Origin: Myxococcales bacterium
Lineage (GTDB): Bacteria > Myxococcota_A > Bradymonadia > UBA7976 > UBA1532
Reading direction: 5' to 3'
DNA: 64,000 nt
NCBI GenBank assembly: GCA_020633555.1
Contig: JACKDL010000010.1
Location: 62,001-126,000 of the forward strand
Made by a program: the position numbers and the translations under genes. Shown in pieces: positions 26,351-47,640 of this stretch. The notes beneath the pieces are model-generated. The model was given only the letters and a program-made list of their open reading frames with translations. It did no database searches and had not been told where the DNA came from. Position 1 is the first letter of the stretch. Every line of letters begins with the position of its first letter.

Positions 26351-26548
26351 CGAGGTGGGTGCCTCCGCCCTGGTCGCCATGGTGCCCCGTAGCCGGTCGC
26401 CGACCAACCTTTCCAGCAGCGACCAAAGCCCCGGTGGCGAAGCTACCCCACCGGACCTTGCTCGACAACGAGGACGGGGCCATCGGCGCGGTCAACCTGC
26501 AGCGCGCCCCCGGTCGCCCAAACCCCGCGCCTGACGACAGCCGTCGCC

Positions 26549-27262
26549 CTACGGCGTCAGCCCCAGCGCCGCGAGCTGCGCCCGCGCCTGCGCCGCCCAC
26601 CCCCGGTTGGCCGCCGGGCTCGCCGGGCTGGGGTGCAGCACCTGGCCGAAGCGCAGGTCCGGCACGTCCGCCAGGATGGCCCGCGCGCGGTCCTCGGCGA
26701 ACTTCCCCACCCCCACGATCAGCCGCGGCTGGAAGTGCTCGACGGTGCGCCGCAGCGCCTTGTCGCAGGCGGCGAACAGCGGCTCGCGCTCGCCGGCGGG
26801 CAGCTTCTCGGGCACCCGGTTGCGCCCGCTCTCTTCCATGAACACCAGCGGGCAGTAGTTGGCCACGAAGAACCGGGCGAAGAAGCGCTCGGGCGTGCCG
26901 TAGTCCTCGGCGGCCCAGCCCCACAGCCGGCGCCCGCTGACCTCGCTGCGGGTGCAGCCGAAGCCCTGCACCTTGCGCTTCGGGTGCTCCTGCGCGGGCT
27001 TCCCGATGGGCGCCTGGATGCCCAGCCAGTCCCGCGCCGCCGCCACCTCGCCGAAGGGCACGCCCACCTGCGCCATGCCCCACGGCCCCGGGTTCATACC
27101 CAGGAACAGCACCTCGCGGCGGCCCTGGCCGTACTTCGCGCAGTACTGGTCCCAGGCGGCGCGGGCGTACACCAGCGGGTTGTAGGTGTGGGTGACCGGC
27201 GGGCCGAAGGTCAGCGGGGCCAGGTCGGCGATGAGGTCGTCGGTGATCTGCGTCAGGCTCAT
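26549..27262 (-). CDS. SMUG-type uracil-DNA glycosylase
   Basis: 237-residue base-excision repair enzyme that removes uracil and oxidised uracil from DNA. Motif 1 reads FLGMNPGPWGMAQVGVPFGE and motif 2 reads LHPSPASPAANRGW, the SMUG1-family pair (Asn in motif 1, His in motif 2). Also seen: NYCPLVFMEESGRN and FQPRLIVGVGKFAE. The ATG 27262 start gives the usual short N-terminus. It stands alone on the minus strand, 199 bp upstream of the restriction remnant; no direct link is implied. Confidence 0.9.
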   Translation of the reverse strand: MSLTQITDDLIADLAPLTFGPPVTHTYNPLVYARAAWDQYCAKYGQGRREVLFLGMNPGPWGMAQVGVPFGEVAAARDWLGIQAPIGKPAQEHPKRKVQGFGCTRSEVSGRRLWGWAAEDYGTPERFFARFFVANYCPLVFMEESGRNRVPEKLPAGEREPLFAACDKALRRTVEHFQPRLIVGVGKFAEDRARAILADVPDLRFGQVLHPSPASPAANRGWAAQARAQLAALGLTP

Positions 27263-27336
27263 GGCGGGCACCGTGCCGGCTCGGGCGGTGGCGGGCAAGG
27301 GTCGACCGCCGGCGGCCGACGGGTCATGCTCGGGCC

Positions 27337-27882
27337 ATGCTGCACCGCCCCGAAGTCACCGCCGGCCGCGTCACCCTGGACGCGCTGCGGGCGCAGGACG
27401 CGCCCGCGCTGTTTGCCTACCGCAGCCAGGACGCCGTGGCGCGCTTCCAGGGCTGGCGGCCGGCCACGGTGGCGGAGGCCGCGGCGTTCATCGCGCGGGA
27501 CGTGGGCTCGCCGTGGGCGGCGCTCGACGGCTGGACCCAGTGGGGCATCCGGCACGGCGGCGCGCTGGTCGGGGATCTGGGCGTGCACTGGCTGCCCGGG
27601 CCGGGCCCGCAGGTGGAGCTGGGCATCAGCCTGGATCCCGCCTGGCAGGGGCGGGGGCTGGCCACCGAGGCGCTGCAAGCGGCCCTGCGCCGTCTGTTCA
27701 CGGTGGATGGGATCCATCGGGCCGTGGCGTCGACAGATCCCGAGAACACGGCGGTGCACGCGCTGCTGCGCCGGGTGGGGTTTCGGCAGGAGGCGCACTT
27801 CCGCCAGAGCCTGTACTGGCGGGACTCCTGGGTGGACGATGTGCGCTTCGGTCTGTTGTCGACCGAGTGGCCCGCGGGCTGA
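27337..27882 (+). CDS. GNAT N-acetyltransferase (RimJ/RimL type)
   Basis: 181-residue acetyltransferase. Seen: TGRVTLDALRAQD-like opening (TAGRVTLDALRAQDAPALF), central strand VELGISLDPAWQGRGLATEAL carrying the acetyl-CoA loop QGRGLA, and VDGIHRAVASTDPENTAVHA followed by LLRRVGFRQEAHFRQS, which is characteristic of the RimJ/RimL branch that acetylates protein N-termini, antibiotics or small amines. Divergent from the DNA glycosylase, convergent with the AraC regulator (20 bp between stops). Substrate unknown. Confidence 0.88.
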   Translation: MLHRPEVTAGRVTLDALRAQDAPALFAYRSQDAVARFQGWRPATVAEAAAFIARDVGSPWAALDGWTQWGIRHGGALVGDLGVHWLPGPGPQVELGISLDPAWQGRGLATEALQAALRRLFTVDGIHRAVASTDPENTAVHALLRRVGFRQEAHFRQSLYWRDSWVDDVRFGLLSTEWPAG

Positions 27883-27902
27883 CAGAACCCGAGCCAATCG
27901 GT

Positions 27903-28829
27903 CTACGCGGGGATCTGCAGGTCGTCGGTGTAGGGCAGCGAGTGCGCCTCGGACGGCGACACCTGGAAGTACCGCTTGAACTCGCGGCTGAACTGCGAGG
28001 GGCTGGCGTAGCCCACGTCGTAGGCGGCCTCTTCCACTCGCTTGCCCGCGAACACCAGCAGCCCCTTGGCCTTCAGCAGGCGCACCTTCTTCAGGTACTG
28101 CAGCGGCGTCTCGCCCGTGACCTCCTTGAAGGCCCGGTGGAAGGACGAGACGGCCATGCCGCTGGCCTTGGCCAGATCCTCCACGGCGAAGGGCCGCGCG
28201 CAGTCGCCGTGGATCCGCGCAAGGGCCTGGGCCACGCCCGCGTACGGGGTGGTGCGCTGGGTCAGCGCGTAGAGCACTCGGCCGTGCTCGGAGCGCAGCA
28301 CGCGGTACAGGATCTCCTCGACGGCCGCCGGGCCGACGACCTCGCGGTCGAGCGGGTCGCTCAGGCTCGCCACCAGACGGGCGGTGGCCTCCAGCAGCGG
28401 CCCGGCCATGCGCAGCGGCTCGACGCCGCTGTGCAGGGCCCGGCCGGCGGGGCCGAGCTGGGCGTCAAGGCCCAGCGGGCCCGCGAAGCGCGCCACGAGG
28501 CTGTGCAGGGTGCCCAGATCGACGTTCAGGCGGATGCCCAGCAGGGGCTCGTCGGGGGTGCCGTGGGACTCGCACTCGAAGGGCACGGGCACGCCCAGCA
28601 CCAGGCAGGTGTCGGCGTCGTACCGGTACCGGCGGCCGCCCAGGTAGCCCACCTTGTGGCCCTGCCCCAGGATCACGATCCCCGTGTCGTACAGCAGGGG
28701 CGAGCGGGGCGTGGCGGCGTCCATCCAGAAGAACACCACGCCGGGCACGCCGGTCTCGGCGACGCCCGACGGGTCCGCCGAGGGGATCGTGGCGCGCAGG
28801 GCCGTCATCAGGGGGGCCAACACAGGCAT
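27903..28829 (-). CDS. AraC-family regulator (AraC_N type, YqhC-like)
   Basis: 308-residue transcription regulator. The N-terminal AraC_N domain (about 25-185) shows LLYDTGIVILGQGHKVGYLGG and YDADTCLVLGVPVPFECES. The C-terminal double helix-turn-helix (about 200-300) shows FAVEDLAKASGMAVSSFHRAFKE and VEEAAYDVGYASPSQFSREFK. This architecture is that of E. coli YqhC, which activates yqhD (alcohol dehydrogenase) and dkgA (aldo/keto reductase) in response to reactive aldehydes. Here an aldo/keto reductase lies two genes upstream on the same strand and a dehydrogenase operon with the same upstream block lies at 18 kb, so the same role is inferred. Confidence 0.9.
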   Translation of the reverse strand: MPVLAPLMTALRATIPSADPSGVAETGVPGVVFFWMDAATPRSPLLYDTGIVILGQGHKVGYLGGRRYRYDADTCLVLGVPVPFECESHGTPDEPLLGIRLNVDLGTLHSLVARFAGPLGLDAQLGPAGRALHSGVEPLRMAGPLLEATARLVASLSDPLDREVVGPAAVEEILYRVLRSEHGRVLYALTQRTTPYAGVAQALARIHGDCARPFAVEDLAKASGMAVSSFHRAFKEVTGETPLQYLKKVRLLKAKGLLVFAGKRVEEAAYDVGYASPSQFSREFKRYFQVSPSEAHSLPYTDDLQIPA

Positions 28830-28885
28830 CGGGGTCCTCCGAGGGGGCCGGTCAGGGGCCGGGGCGCACGGGTGCCGGACGAATG

Positions 28886-29233
28886 CTACCCCGCCGCGGG
28901 CGCCGGGGCGTCGCCGAAGAGCTCGCGGGCCACCATCACGGCGCTCATGGCGCTGGGCCAGCCCGCGTAGAAGGCCAGGTGGGTCACCAGCTCGATGAGC
29001 TCGGCCTGGCTGACCCCGTTGGCCAAAGCCTTCGGCATGTGGAAGCGCAGCTGATCGGTCCTGCCCATGGCCACCAGGGCCGAGACGGTGACCAGGCTAC
29101 GGTCGCGCGGGCTCAGGTCGGGGCGTTCCCACACGTCGTCGAAGAGCACACGGTCGGTGAGATCGACCAGTTTGGGGGCGAAGTCGCCCAGCGCGTCGCG
29201 GGCGGCGGTGGATCGGGGGGTCTGCTCAGACAT
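28886..29233 (-). CDS. Carboxymuconolactone decarboxylase-family protein
   Basis: 115-residue small helical protein: VWERPDLSPRDRSLVTVSAL, GRTDQLRFHMPKALANGVSQ, ELIELVTHLAFYAGWPSAM. This is the short CMD form with the His in THLAFYAGWP but no CxxC, so it resembles the decarboxylase branch rather than the AhpD peroxidase branch. Lies between the aldo/keto reductase (202 bp) and the AraC regulator (56 bp), all minus strand. Same grouping (aldo/keto reductase, CMD, cupin, alcohol dehydrogenase) recurs in aldehyde-stress regulons; exact reaction unknown. Confidence 0.85.
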   Translation of the reverse strand: MSEQTPRSTAARDALGDFAPKLVDLTDRVLFDDVWERPDLSPRDRSLVTVSALVAMGRTDQLRFHMPKALANGVSQAELIELVTHLAFYAGWPSAMSAVMVARELFGDAPAPAAG

Positions 29234-29435
29234 CTTGGCCTCCGAGGGTGGAGTGCGTTGCTCGAAACGCAGCGTGGACAGGGACTACAGGTCTGTTCAG
29301 CCAACACCTGTTCACAGAGAGATTGGCCGGTTGATGCGCTGACCGAGGCCTGACTGGCGGCATGGCGACGAGGCGCTACGCCGCAGGCCGGGCCCTGGGC
29401 ACGCAGCAACCGATCAAGCGCTCTGCGGGGCGGTC

Positions 29436-30293
29436 CTAGCCACGGTACACAGGGAACATGCTGGCCTCGCCGTAGTCCTCGATCCGGTCGATGGTCAGCA
29501 GGGTGTGCATGTCCTCGGCCGAGATCTCGAAGTCCACGGCCGCGTTGCTCGCCATGTGGGCGGGGTTGGCGGTCTTGGGCAGCGGCAGCAGGCCAAGCTG
29601 CAGGGTGTAGCGGATGCCGAGCTGGGGCACCGACACCCCGTAGCGCTCGGCCATGCGGGCCACGGCGGTGTTCTTCAGCAGCTCGCCGTGGGCGATGGGC
29701 GAGTAGGCCTGCACCAGCACGCCGTGGCTGCGGCTGTACTCGATGAGGTCGGTGGGCGTGTTGCTGATGTGGGCCAGCACCTGGTTGACCATGGGCTTCA
29801 CGGTGCAGCCGGCGAACAGGTTCTCCAGGTCGCCCTGCAGGAAGTTCGACACGCCGATGGCGCGCAGCTTGCCGGCCTTGTAGGCGTCCTCCAGCGCGCG
29901 CCACGCCTCGCGGTTGCCCTCCAGGTAGCGGTCGGGCTGGCCGAACTGCCGCCAGGGCTGCGGGCTGTGGATGAGCATCAGGTCCAGGGTGTCCAGGCCC
30001 ATGGCGTCCAGCGAGCCGTCGATGGCCTGCACCGCCCCGGCGTAGTCCTTCACCTCGGCGGCCAGCTTGCTGGTGACGAACAGCTCGTCGCGGGCCACGC
30101 CGGCGGCGCGCACGCCATCGCCGACGCCCGCCTCGTTCTCGTACGCCTGCGCCGTGTCGATGTGCCGGTAGCCCAGGGCCACGGCGTCCACCACGGCCTG
30201 GGCGGCCGAGTCGTTCGGGATCATCCACGTGCCCAGGCCCAGCTTGGGGATCAGGACGCCGTTGGCCAGGCGGTAGGTGTCTTGCGCGATCAT
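29436..30293 (-). CDS. Aldo/keto reductase (2,5-diketo-D-gluconate reductase type)
   Basis: 285-residue NADPH-dependent carbonyl reductase, cytoplasmic TIM barrel. Catalytic tetrad visible: Asp and Tyr in HIDTAQAYENE, Lys in FVTSKL, His in LMLIHSP. Further motifs: KLGLGTWMIPND, KLRAIGVSNF, and LLPLPKTANPAHM for the NADPH site. Length fits DkgA/DkgB relatives, which reduce methylglyoxal and other aldehydes. ATG 30293 follows GGAGG by 6 nt. The conserved block 30339-30404 lies directly upstream and is shared with the alcohol dehydrogenase operon. Confidence 0.92.
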   Translation of the reverse strand: MIAQDTYRLANGVLIPKLGLGTWMIPNDSAAQAVVDAVALGYRHIDTAQAYENEAGVGDGVRAAGVARDELFVTSKLAAEVKDYAGAVQAIDGSLDAMGLDTLDLMLIHSPQPWRQFGQPDRYLEGNREAWRALEDAYKAGKLRAIGVSNFLQGDLENLFAGCTVKPMVNQVLAHISNTPTDLIEYSRSHGVLVQAYSPIAHGELLKNTAVARMAERYGVSVPQLGIRYTLQLGLLPLPKTANPAHMASNAAVDFEISAEDMHTLLTIDRIEDYGEASMFPVYRG

Positions 30294-30338
30294 GGGCTGC
30301 CTCCGTGCGGGGCCCGGGTGGGCCTGTTTGGTGTCTGC

Positions 30339-30404
30339 ACAGTAGGCGCCGAGAGGCCAGACGGCCATGGCGGGTCCTGTCGAAGATCTGCCCAATCCTG
30401 CCGA
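30339..30404 (-). promoter_or_regulatory. Conserved activator block and promoter of the aldo/keto reductase
   Basis: On the minus strand CGGCAGGATTGGGCAGATCT then TCGACA, 7 nt, CCATGG, 20 nt, TACTGT (possible -10). It matches 18062-18127 in 24 of 26 bases of the core and in all spacings. Inferred AraC-regulator site. Confidence 0.6.
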
Positions 30405-30476
30405 GGGCGTCAGAAACGAGGGCGGTTCAGCCCTTGGGCATGCCCAAGCCTGCGTCGCCATCGGGCCGCCATGCGC

Positions 30477-31088
30477 TCAGGGCGACGCCGCGGCCAGGCT
30501 GGCCTGCACGTCGGCCAGCAGGCGGGTGCAGGCGATGGCCAGGGGTGGGCCGAAGCCGGGGGCGGGCTGGAAGTCGGTGAGGCCCTGGGCGCGCTCGGCG
30601 TAGTCCGAGGGGTAGATGGCCCAGCCCTCGAGGGCGGACCAGCCGTCCTCCACGTGGAAGGTGTCGCCGGACCGGACACAGCGCAGCCAGCCGGTGGCCT
30701 GGTCGTGGAAGGCGTGGGGCAGCAACACCGCCTGGCCGTCGGCGCAGCCAGTCAGCGCGGTGGCCCAGTGGGTGAGCAGGGCGCGGAGCGAACGCACCAC
30801 GTCGGGGCGGCGGCCGCCCGCGTGATCCAGCGCGTAGTAGTAGCTGTCGCTGCGGTTGGCCCAGGTGCCCAGGCGCAGCACCAGATCGTGGTGCTCGGTG
30901 CCGTTGGGCTCATAGGTCAGGCTGAGGGTGGTGTTCGGCGGCGGCGGGCGGCGGTGGCGGTGCACCAACGCCAGGGTCTTGGGGTTGGGCCAGAGGTCCC
31001 GGCAGGTGGGGCACCCGGGCCAGGTCCGCCCCGCGCGGGTCCGCGGGACCAGCGGCGTCCCACAGTTGCCGCACAGGTCCTGGCTCAC
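30477..31088 (-). CDS. Zinc-ribbon protein of unknown function
   Basis: 203-residue protein opening with a four-Cys zinc ribbon (CGNCG and CPTC, residues about 6-28) followed by a Trp/His-containing fold not recognised (LRLGTWANRSDSYYYALDHA, GQAVLLPHAFHDQATGWLRC, WAIYPSDYAERAQG). GTG 31088 overlaps the thioesterase stop by 4 nt (GTGA); an upstream in-frame start would lie deep inside that gene. Third gene of the Imm51/thioesterase operon. The C-terminal region could be another immunity-like or binding fold, but nothing specific supports this. Confidence 0.65.
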   Translation of the reverse strand: MSQDLCGNCGTPLVPRTRAGRTWPGCPTCRDLWPNPKTLALVHRHRRPPPPNTTLSLTYEPNGTEHHDLVLRLGTWANRSDSYYYALDHAGGRRPDVVRSLRALLTHWATALTGCADGQAVLLPHAFHDQATGWLRCVRSGDTFHVEDGWSALEGWAIYPSDYAERAQGLTDFQPAPGFGPPLAIACTRLLADVQASLAAASP

Positions 31089-31585
31089 TGCGGGTCCGTG
31101 TCGGGGCCCGGCGCGAGCTCGCCGGGGGGCAGCTCGCGGCCCAGATCGGCCTTGGGATCCACCACCATCAGGCGCACCTGGCCGGTGGCCACCAGGCGGT
31201 CGGCGCTGTCGAGAATCTCGGCGCGCCACAGGTGGGTGCGGCGCCCCACCTTCACCGGGGTGGCCGTGGCGGTGATCACCCCCGGGCGGGCGGCGCGGTG
31301 GAACGAGGTGTGGTTGTCCAGGCCCACCACGGTGCGGCCCTGCGCGAACACCGCCACGCCGCCGCCGGTGGAACAGATGGCCTCGATGACGGCCGCGTAC
31401 AGGCCGCCGTGCACCAGGCCGAAGGGCTGGCGGTGCTGCGGGCCCAGCTCGACCCGGGCCACCACGCGGGCGGGGCCGGCGTCCACGAAGCGCAGACCCA
31501 TGTGGGCGTCGAAGCCGGCGAGCCGGGCGTTCAACCAGGCGGTGATCTGGGCGGTGTCCGGGGCGGTGGGCCGCGGATCAGTCAT
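31085..31585 (-). CDS. PaaI-type hotdog thioesterase
   Basis: 166-residue hotdog-fold acyl-CoA thioesterase. Signature LVHGGLYAAVIEAICSTGG holds the HGG motif and catalytic acid of the PaaI/YbgC-like class, with GLDNHTSFHRAARPGVITA and RLVATGQVRL on the following strands. Length is normal. Its ATG overlaps the Imm51-type gene by 8 nt and its stop overlaps the zinc-ribbon start by 4 nt, so all three are coupled. Likely clears aromatic or stalled acyl-CoA; substrate not defined. Confidence 0.87.
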   Translation of the reverse strand: MTDPRPTAPDTAQITAWLNARLAGFDAHMGLRFVDAGPARVVARVELGPQHRQPFGLVHGGLYAAVIEAICSTGGGVAVFAQGRTVVGLDNHTSFHRAARPGVITATATPVKVGRRTHLWRAEILDSADRLVATGQVRLMVVDPKADLGRELPPGELAPGPDTDPQ

Positions 31586-31922
31586 CGAAGTCGAAGCCCT
31601 CGGCGTCCGCCGCCGCGAGCAACGCGGCCAGCGCAGGCGGATCGCCCAACAAGGCGCGCAGGGCCTTGTCCAGGGCCTTCAGGGGGGCGGGGTCGGCCCC
31701 ATAGGCCACGAAGGTGTCGCCCTCGGGGTCGAAGTCCATGCCGTCGGCGTGGGCGGCGAGCTCGGCGTCCACCTCGATCAGGCGCCGCACGATGCCCTCC
31801 CAGAAGTAGCCGTTGGGCGTGTGGCCGGCGGCCTCGACCACGGCGTCCGCCTCGGGCCAGGTGCACACGGGCAGGATGAGGCTGTGGTTGCCTTCGTGTT
31901 CGAACAGCTTGGGGTAGTTCAC
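31578..31922 (-). CDS. Imm51-type immunity family protein
   Basis: 114-residue acidic protein resembling immunity family 51: HSLILPVCTWPEADAVVEAA, GHTPNGYFWEGIVRRLIEVD, MDFDPEGDTFVAYGAD, ending in an acidic FDFDD tail. GTG 31922 is chosen because GGAGGT lies 5 nt upstream; an earlier in-frame start lacks such a site. Imm51 members usually neutralise polymorphic toxins. The only candidate partner in view is the RHS protein ending at 34550, separated by katG on the other strand, so pairing is uncertain. First gene of a three-gene operon. Confidence 0.7.
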   Translation of the reverse strand: MNYPKLFEHEGNHSLILPVCTWPEADAVVEAAGHTPNGYFWEGIVRRLIEVDAELAAHADGMDFDPEGDTFVAYGADPAPLKALDKALRALLGDPPALAALLAAADAEGFDFDD

Positions 31923-32014
31923 GGGTGACCTCCGGTGGGAGGTCGGAGCGTCACTCAGCCAGTCTTCGCGATCAACGGGCTTGGTCACCCCGAGCGCCGG
32001 GCGCTCTTCAACGA

Positions 32015-32174
32015 CATTTCGTCACCAAAGCTCAAGAACGGCATTCCGTTGCAAGAAACGCCGCCAACAAACGACATGCCGTTGCAGTCGCCCACCACAC
32101 GATCACGCACATTACGCTGTAAAATCAAACAGATGAACAACAAGGCCCCAACTGGCACGCCGCTCGCAATTGCG
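32015..32174. promoter_or_regulatory. A/T-rich promoter region with repeated motif, upstream of katG
   Basis: Three spaced direct repeats related to CATTCCGTTGCA (starting at 32015, 32043, 32076), a -10-like TAAAAT at 32121-32126, and a perfect palindrome CGCAATTGCG at 32165-32174. The region is much less G/C-rich than its surroundings. It lies between the Imm51 operon and katG, so either or both could be controlled. No clear -35 was found. Confidence 0.4.
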
Positions 32175-32212
32175 TTCTCGCACGGACTGGCACTGGCTGA
32201 AGGAGGTTCCCC

Positions 32213-34486
32213 ATGTCCACCCTGTACCGTCTCTCCGGGCTCGCGTTGGCCCTCGCCGGGCTGACCGCGTGCGAGCCCATGGCGCTGTCGCCGGCGCACG
32301 CTGCGCCCAGCCCATCGCCCGCCGCGGTCCACCACGGGATGCACGCCGCGCGGCCGCGCCCGAACAACGGCTGGTGGCCGGATCGGGTGGACCTGGCGCC
32401 GCTGCGAGACAACGGCCCGAAGTCCGATCCAACCGGTGGGCGCTTCGACTACGCCAAGGCCTTCGGCAACCTGGATCTGGAGGCCGTCAAGCGCGACCTG
32501 GCCGCCGCCCTGACCGACTCGCAGCCGTGGTGGCCCGCCGACTTCGGCACCTACGGCCCCCTGTTCATCCGCATGGCGTGGCACAGCGCGGGCACCTACC
32601 GCGTGACCGACGGTCGGGGTGGCGCCGGCGGCGGGCAGCAGCGCTTCGAGCCGCTGAATAGCTGGCCCGACAACGCCAACCTGGACAAGGCCCGCCGGCT
32701 GCTGTGGCCCATCAAGCGCAAGTACGGTGCGAAGATCTCGTGGGCGGATCTGATGGTGCTGGCCGGCAACGTGGCCATGGAGGAGATGGGCTTCAAGACC
32801 CTGGGCTTCGCGGGCGGCCGCGAGGACGACTGGGAGGCCGACCAGGTGTATTGGGGGCCCGAGGATCAGATGCTCGCCGACAAGCGCTATCACGGCGACC
32901 GCGAGCTGGAGCGGCCCCTGGCGGCGGTGCAGATGGGGCTGATCTACGTGAACCCCGAGGGGCCCAACGGCAAGCCCGATCCCCGGGCCACCGCCCATGA
33001 CATTCGCACCACGTTCGGCCGGATGGCGATGAACGACGAAGAGACGGTGGCCCTGATCGCCGGCGGCCACACCTTCGGCAAGGCCCACGGCGCCCACAAG
33101 CCCGACGACTGCCTGGACGTCGCCCCTGCCGGCACGGCGGTGTTCCACCAGGGCCTGGGCTGGCACAACAAGTGTGGCAAGGGGCACTCCGAGGATACGG
33201 TCACGAGCGGTCTGGAGGGCGCGTGGACGTCCCTGCCCAACCGGTGGACCCACCAGTACCTGGCCAACCTGTTCGCCTTCGACTGGGTGAAGACGAAGAG
33301 CCCGGCGGGGGCCGTGCAGTGGAAGCCGAGTGAGCCCGCAGCGGCGCAGATGGTGCCGGACGCCCACGACGCCACAAAGCGCCACGCGCCCATGATGTTC
33401 ACCACCGATCTGGCGCTGAAGGAGGACCCGGCCTATCGCGAGATCTCGCAGCGCTTCAAGGCGGAGCCCGAGGCGTTCGAGGCGGCCTTCGCGAAGGCCT
33501 GGTTCAAGCTGACACACCGCGATCTGGGGCCCCGCGCCCGCTACCTTGGGCCCGACGTGCCCAAGGATGTCTTCGCATGGCAGGATCCCATCCCCGCGGT
33601 GACACACCCCCTCGTGAACGCCGCCGACGTGGCCGCCCTGAAGCAGCAGGTGCTGGCGAGCGGGCTGACGGTGGCGCAGCTCGTGCGCACGGCCTGGGCC
33701 GCGGCGTCGACCTTCCGCCACACCGACATGCGCGGCGGCGCGAACGGCGCCCGCGTTCGGCTGGCGCCCCAGAAGGACTGGCCGGTGAACGACCCGGCGG
33801 ATCTGGCCAAGGTCTTGAAGACGCTGGAGAAAGTGCAGCAGTCGTTCAACGGGCGTCAGCGGGACGGCAAGCGCATTTCGTTGGCCGATCTGGTGGTCCT
33901 GGGCGGCGCCGCGGCCATCGAGCAGGCGGCGAAGGCCGCGGGGGTGCCGGTGACGGTGCCCTTCGTGCCGGGCCGCGCCGACGCGTCGGCCGAACAGACC
34001 GACGTGACCTCGTTCGGCTGGCTCGAGCCCAAGGCCGACGGCTTCCGCAACCATCACGGGCCCCAGGCCCGGATGCGCCCGGCCGATGCGCTGGTGGAGA
34101 AAGCGGATCTGTTGGATCTGACGCCGCCCGAGATGACCGTGCTCGTGGGCGGCCTGCGGGTCCTGGGCGCCAACGCCGGGGGCTCGAAGCACGGGGTGTT
34201 CACCGACCGGCCGGGCACGCTGAGCAACGACTTCTTCGTGAACCTGTTGGACCACGGCACGCGGTGGGCGCCTTCGGCCGAGGATCCCACGGTGTTCGAA
34301 GGACGGCAGGGCGACGCCCTCCGCTGGACCGCCACCGAGGCCGATCTGGTGTTCGGCTCGAACGCCGAGCTCCGGGCGCTGGCCGAGCACTACGCCTACG
34401 CCGAGGCGCAGCGGCCCTTCGTGGAGGACTTCGTGGCCGCGTGGGTGAAGGTGATGCAGGCCGATCGGTTCGACCTGCACCGGTGA
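32213..34486 (+). CDS. katG: Catalase-peroxidase with lipoprotein signal
   Basis: 757-residue bifunctional haem catalase/peroxidase. Distal site Arg120, Trp123, His124 in IRMAWHSAG; the Met-Tyr-Trp adduct partners are present (Trp123, Tyr in QMGLIYVNPEG, Met in FGRMAMNDEE); proximal His in AGGHTFGKAHG. Both the catalytic N-domain and the inactive C-domain are complete. Unusual: residues 1-20 form a signal with lipobox LTAC, then a Pro/Ala/His linker, predicting a periplasmic or membrane-tethered enzyme rather than the usual cytoplasmic KatG. Start is supported by a very strong AAGGAGGT 6 nt before ATG 32213. It degrades hydrogen peroxide. Confidence 0.95.
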   Translation: MSTLYRLSGLALALAGLTACEPMALSPAHAAPSPSPAAVHHGMHAARPRPNNGWWPDRVDLAPLRDNGPKSDPTGGRFDYAKAFGNLDLEAVKRDLAAALTDSQPWWPADFGTYGPLFIRMAWHSAGTYRVTDGRGGAGGGQQRFEPLNSWPDNANLDKARRLLWPIKRKYGAKISWADLMVLAGNVAMEEMGFKTLGFAGGREDDWEADQVYWGPEDQMLADKRYHGDRELERPLAAVQMGLIYVNPEGPNGKPDPRATAHDIRTTFGRMAMNDEETVALIAGGHTFGKAHGAHKPDDCLDVAPAGTAVFHQGLGWHNKCGKGHSEDTVTSGLEGAWTSLPNRWTHQYLANLFAFDWVKTKSPAGAVQWKPSEPAAAQMVPDAHDATKRHAPMMFTTDLALKEDPAYREISQRFKAEPEAFEAAFAKAWFKLTHRDLGPRARYLGPDVPKDVFAWQDPIPAVTHPLVNAADVAALKQQVLASGLTVAQLVRTAWAAASTFRHTDMRGGANGARVRLAPQKDWPVNDPADLAKVLKTLEKVQQSFNGRQRDGKRISLADLVVLGGAAAIEQAAKAAGVPVTVPFVPGRADASAEQTDVTSFGWLEPKADGFRNHHGPQARMRPADALVEKADLLDLTPPEMTVLVGGLRVLGANAGGSKHGVFTDRPGTLSNDFFVNLLDHGTRWAPSAEDPTVFEGRQGDALRWTATEADLVFGSNAELRALAEHYAYAEAQRPFVEDFVAAWVKVMQADRFDLHR

Positions 34487-34522
34487 GCGGCAGGGCCTGC
34501 CGCCCCCGCGGAGCGCCGCGGG
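34487..34522. terminator. Twin hairpins between katG and the RHS gene
   Basis: First stem GCGGCAG/CTGCCGC with a 3-nt loop starts right after the katG stop; second stem CCCGCGG/CCGCGGG has a 4-nt loop. Suited to bidirectional termination between convergent genes. Confidence 0.55.
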
Positions 34523-34549
34523 AGCCTGGCAGGTCGCCCGCGGATCAGC

Positions 34550-47331
<12,782 letters not shown>

Positions 47332-47332
<1 letters not shown>

Positions 47333-47640
47333 CACTCACCTCCCGCCAAGGTGACCAGCACCGCGTTGATGCGCGTCTGCAGCTCAGGCGACAGCTCGAC
47401 GAGCGCGGCCAGGCTGTCGCGACAGGTGAGCACCAGGGCCTCGATCTCGGACCCGGCCAACCCGAAGCTGCCCTCGAAGAGTACGCCGTTGACGACGACG
47501 TCCCCACTGACGGGATCGGCTTGGGTCTGGAAGGCCGCCAGTTGTGGCTCCGCCGCCGCAACCTGCACCCCTGCCGCAAACGCGCAGCACACCACTGCGC
47601 CCTGCGCGCCCCAACGGCGCACAAAACTCCGAATACTCAT
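47332..47640 (-). CDS. Small secreted protein coupled to the RHS gene
   Basis: 102-residue protein with a signal peptide (MSIRSFVRRWGAQGAVVCCA, FAAGVQVAAA) and a short mature part (DPVSGDVVVNGVLFEGSFGL, then a helical segment with one Cys). No family recognised. Its stop shares one base with the RHS ATG (TGATG), so the two are translated together; it could be a chaperone or partner of the giant protein. The helix LSPELQTRINAVLVTLAGG ends the chain. Confidence 0.7.

Noticed and set aside
22866..26407. Functional type I restriction-modification system
   Set aside because: No HsdM catalytic motifs, no nuclease or helicase motifs, and only the C-terminal part of a specificity subunit are present.
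26351..26548. Possible gene remnant between the glycosylase and the restriction remnant
   Set aside because: Neither strand gives a recognisable segment; only alternative upstream starts of the fusion gene lie here.
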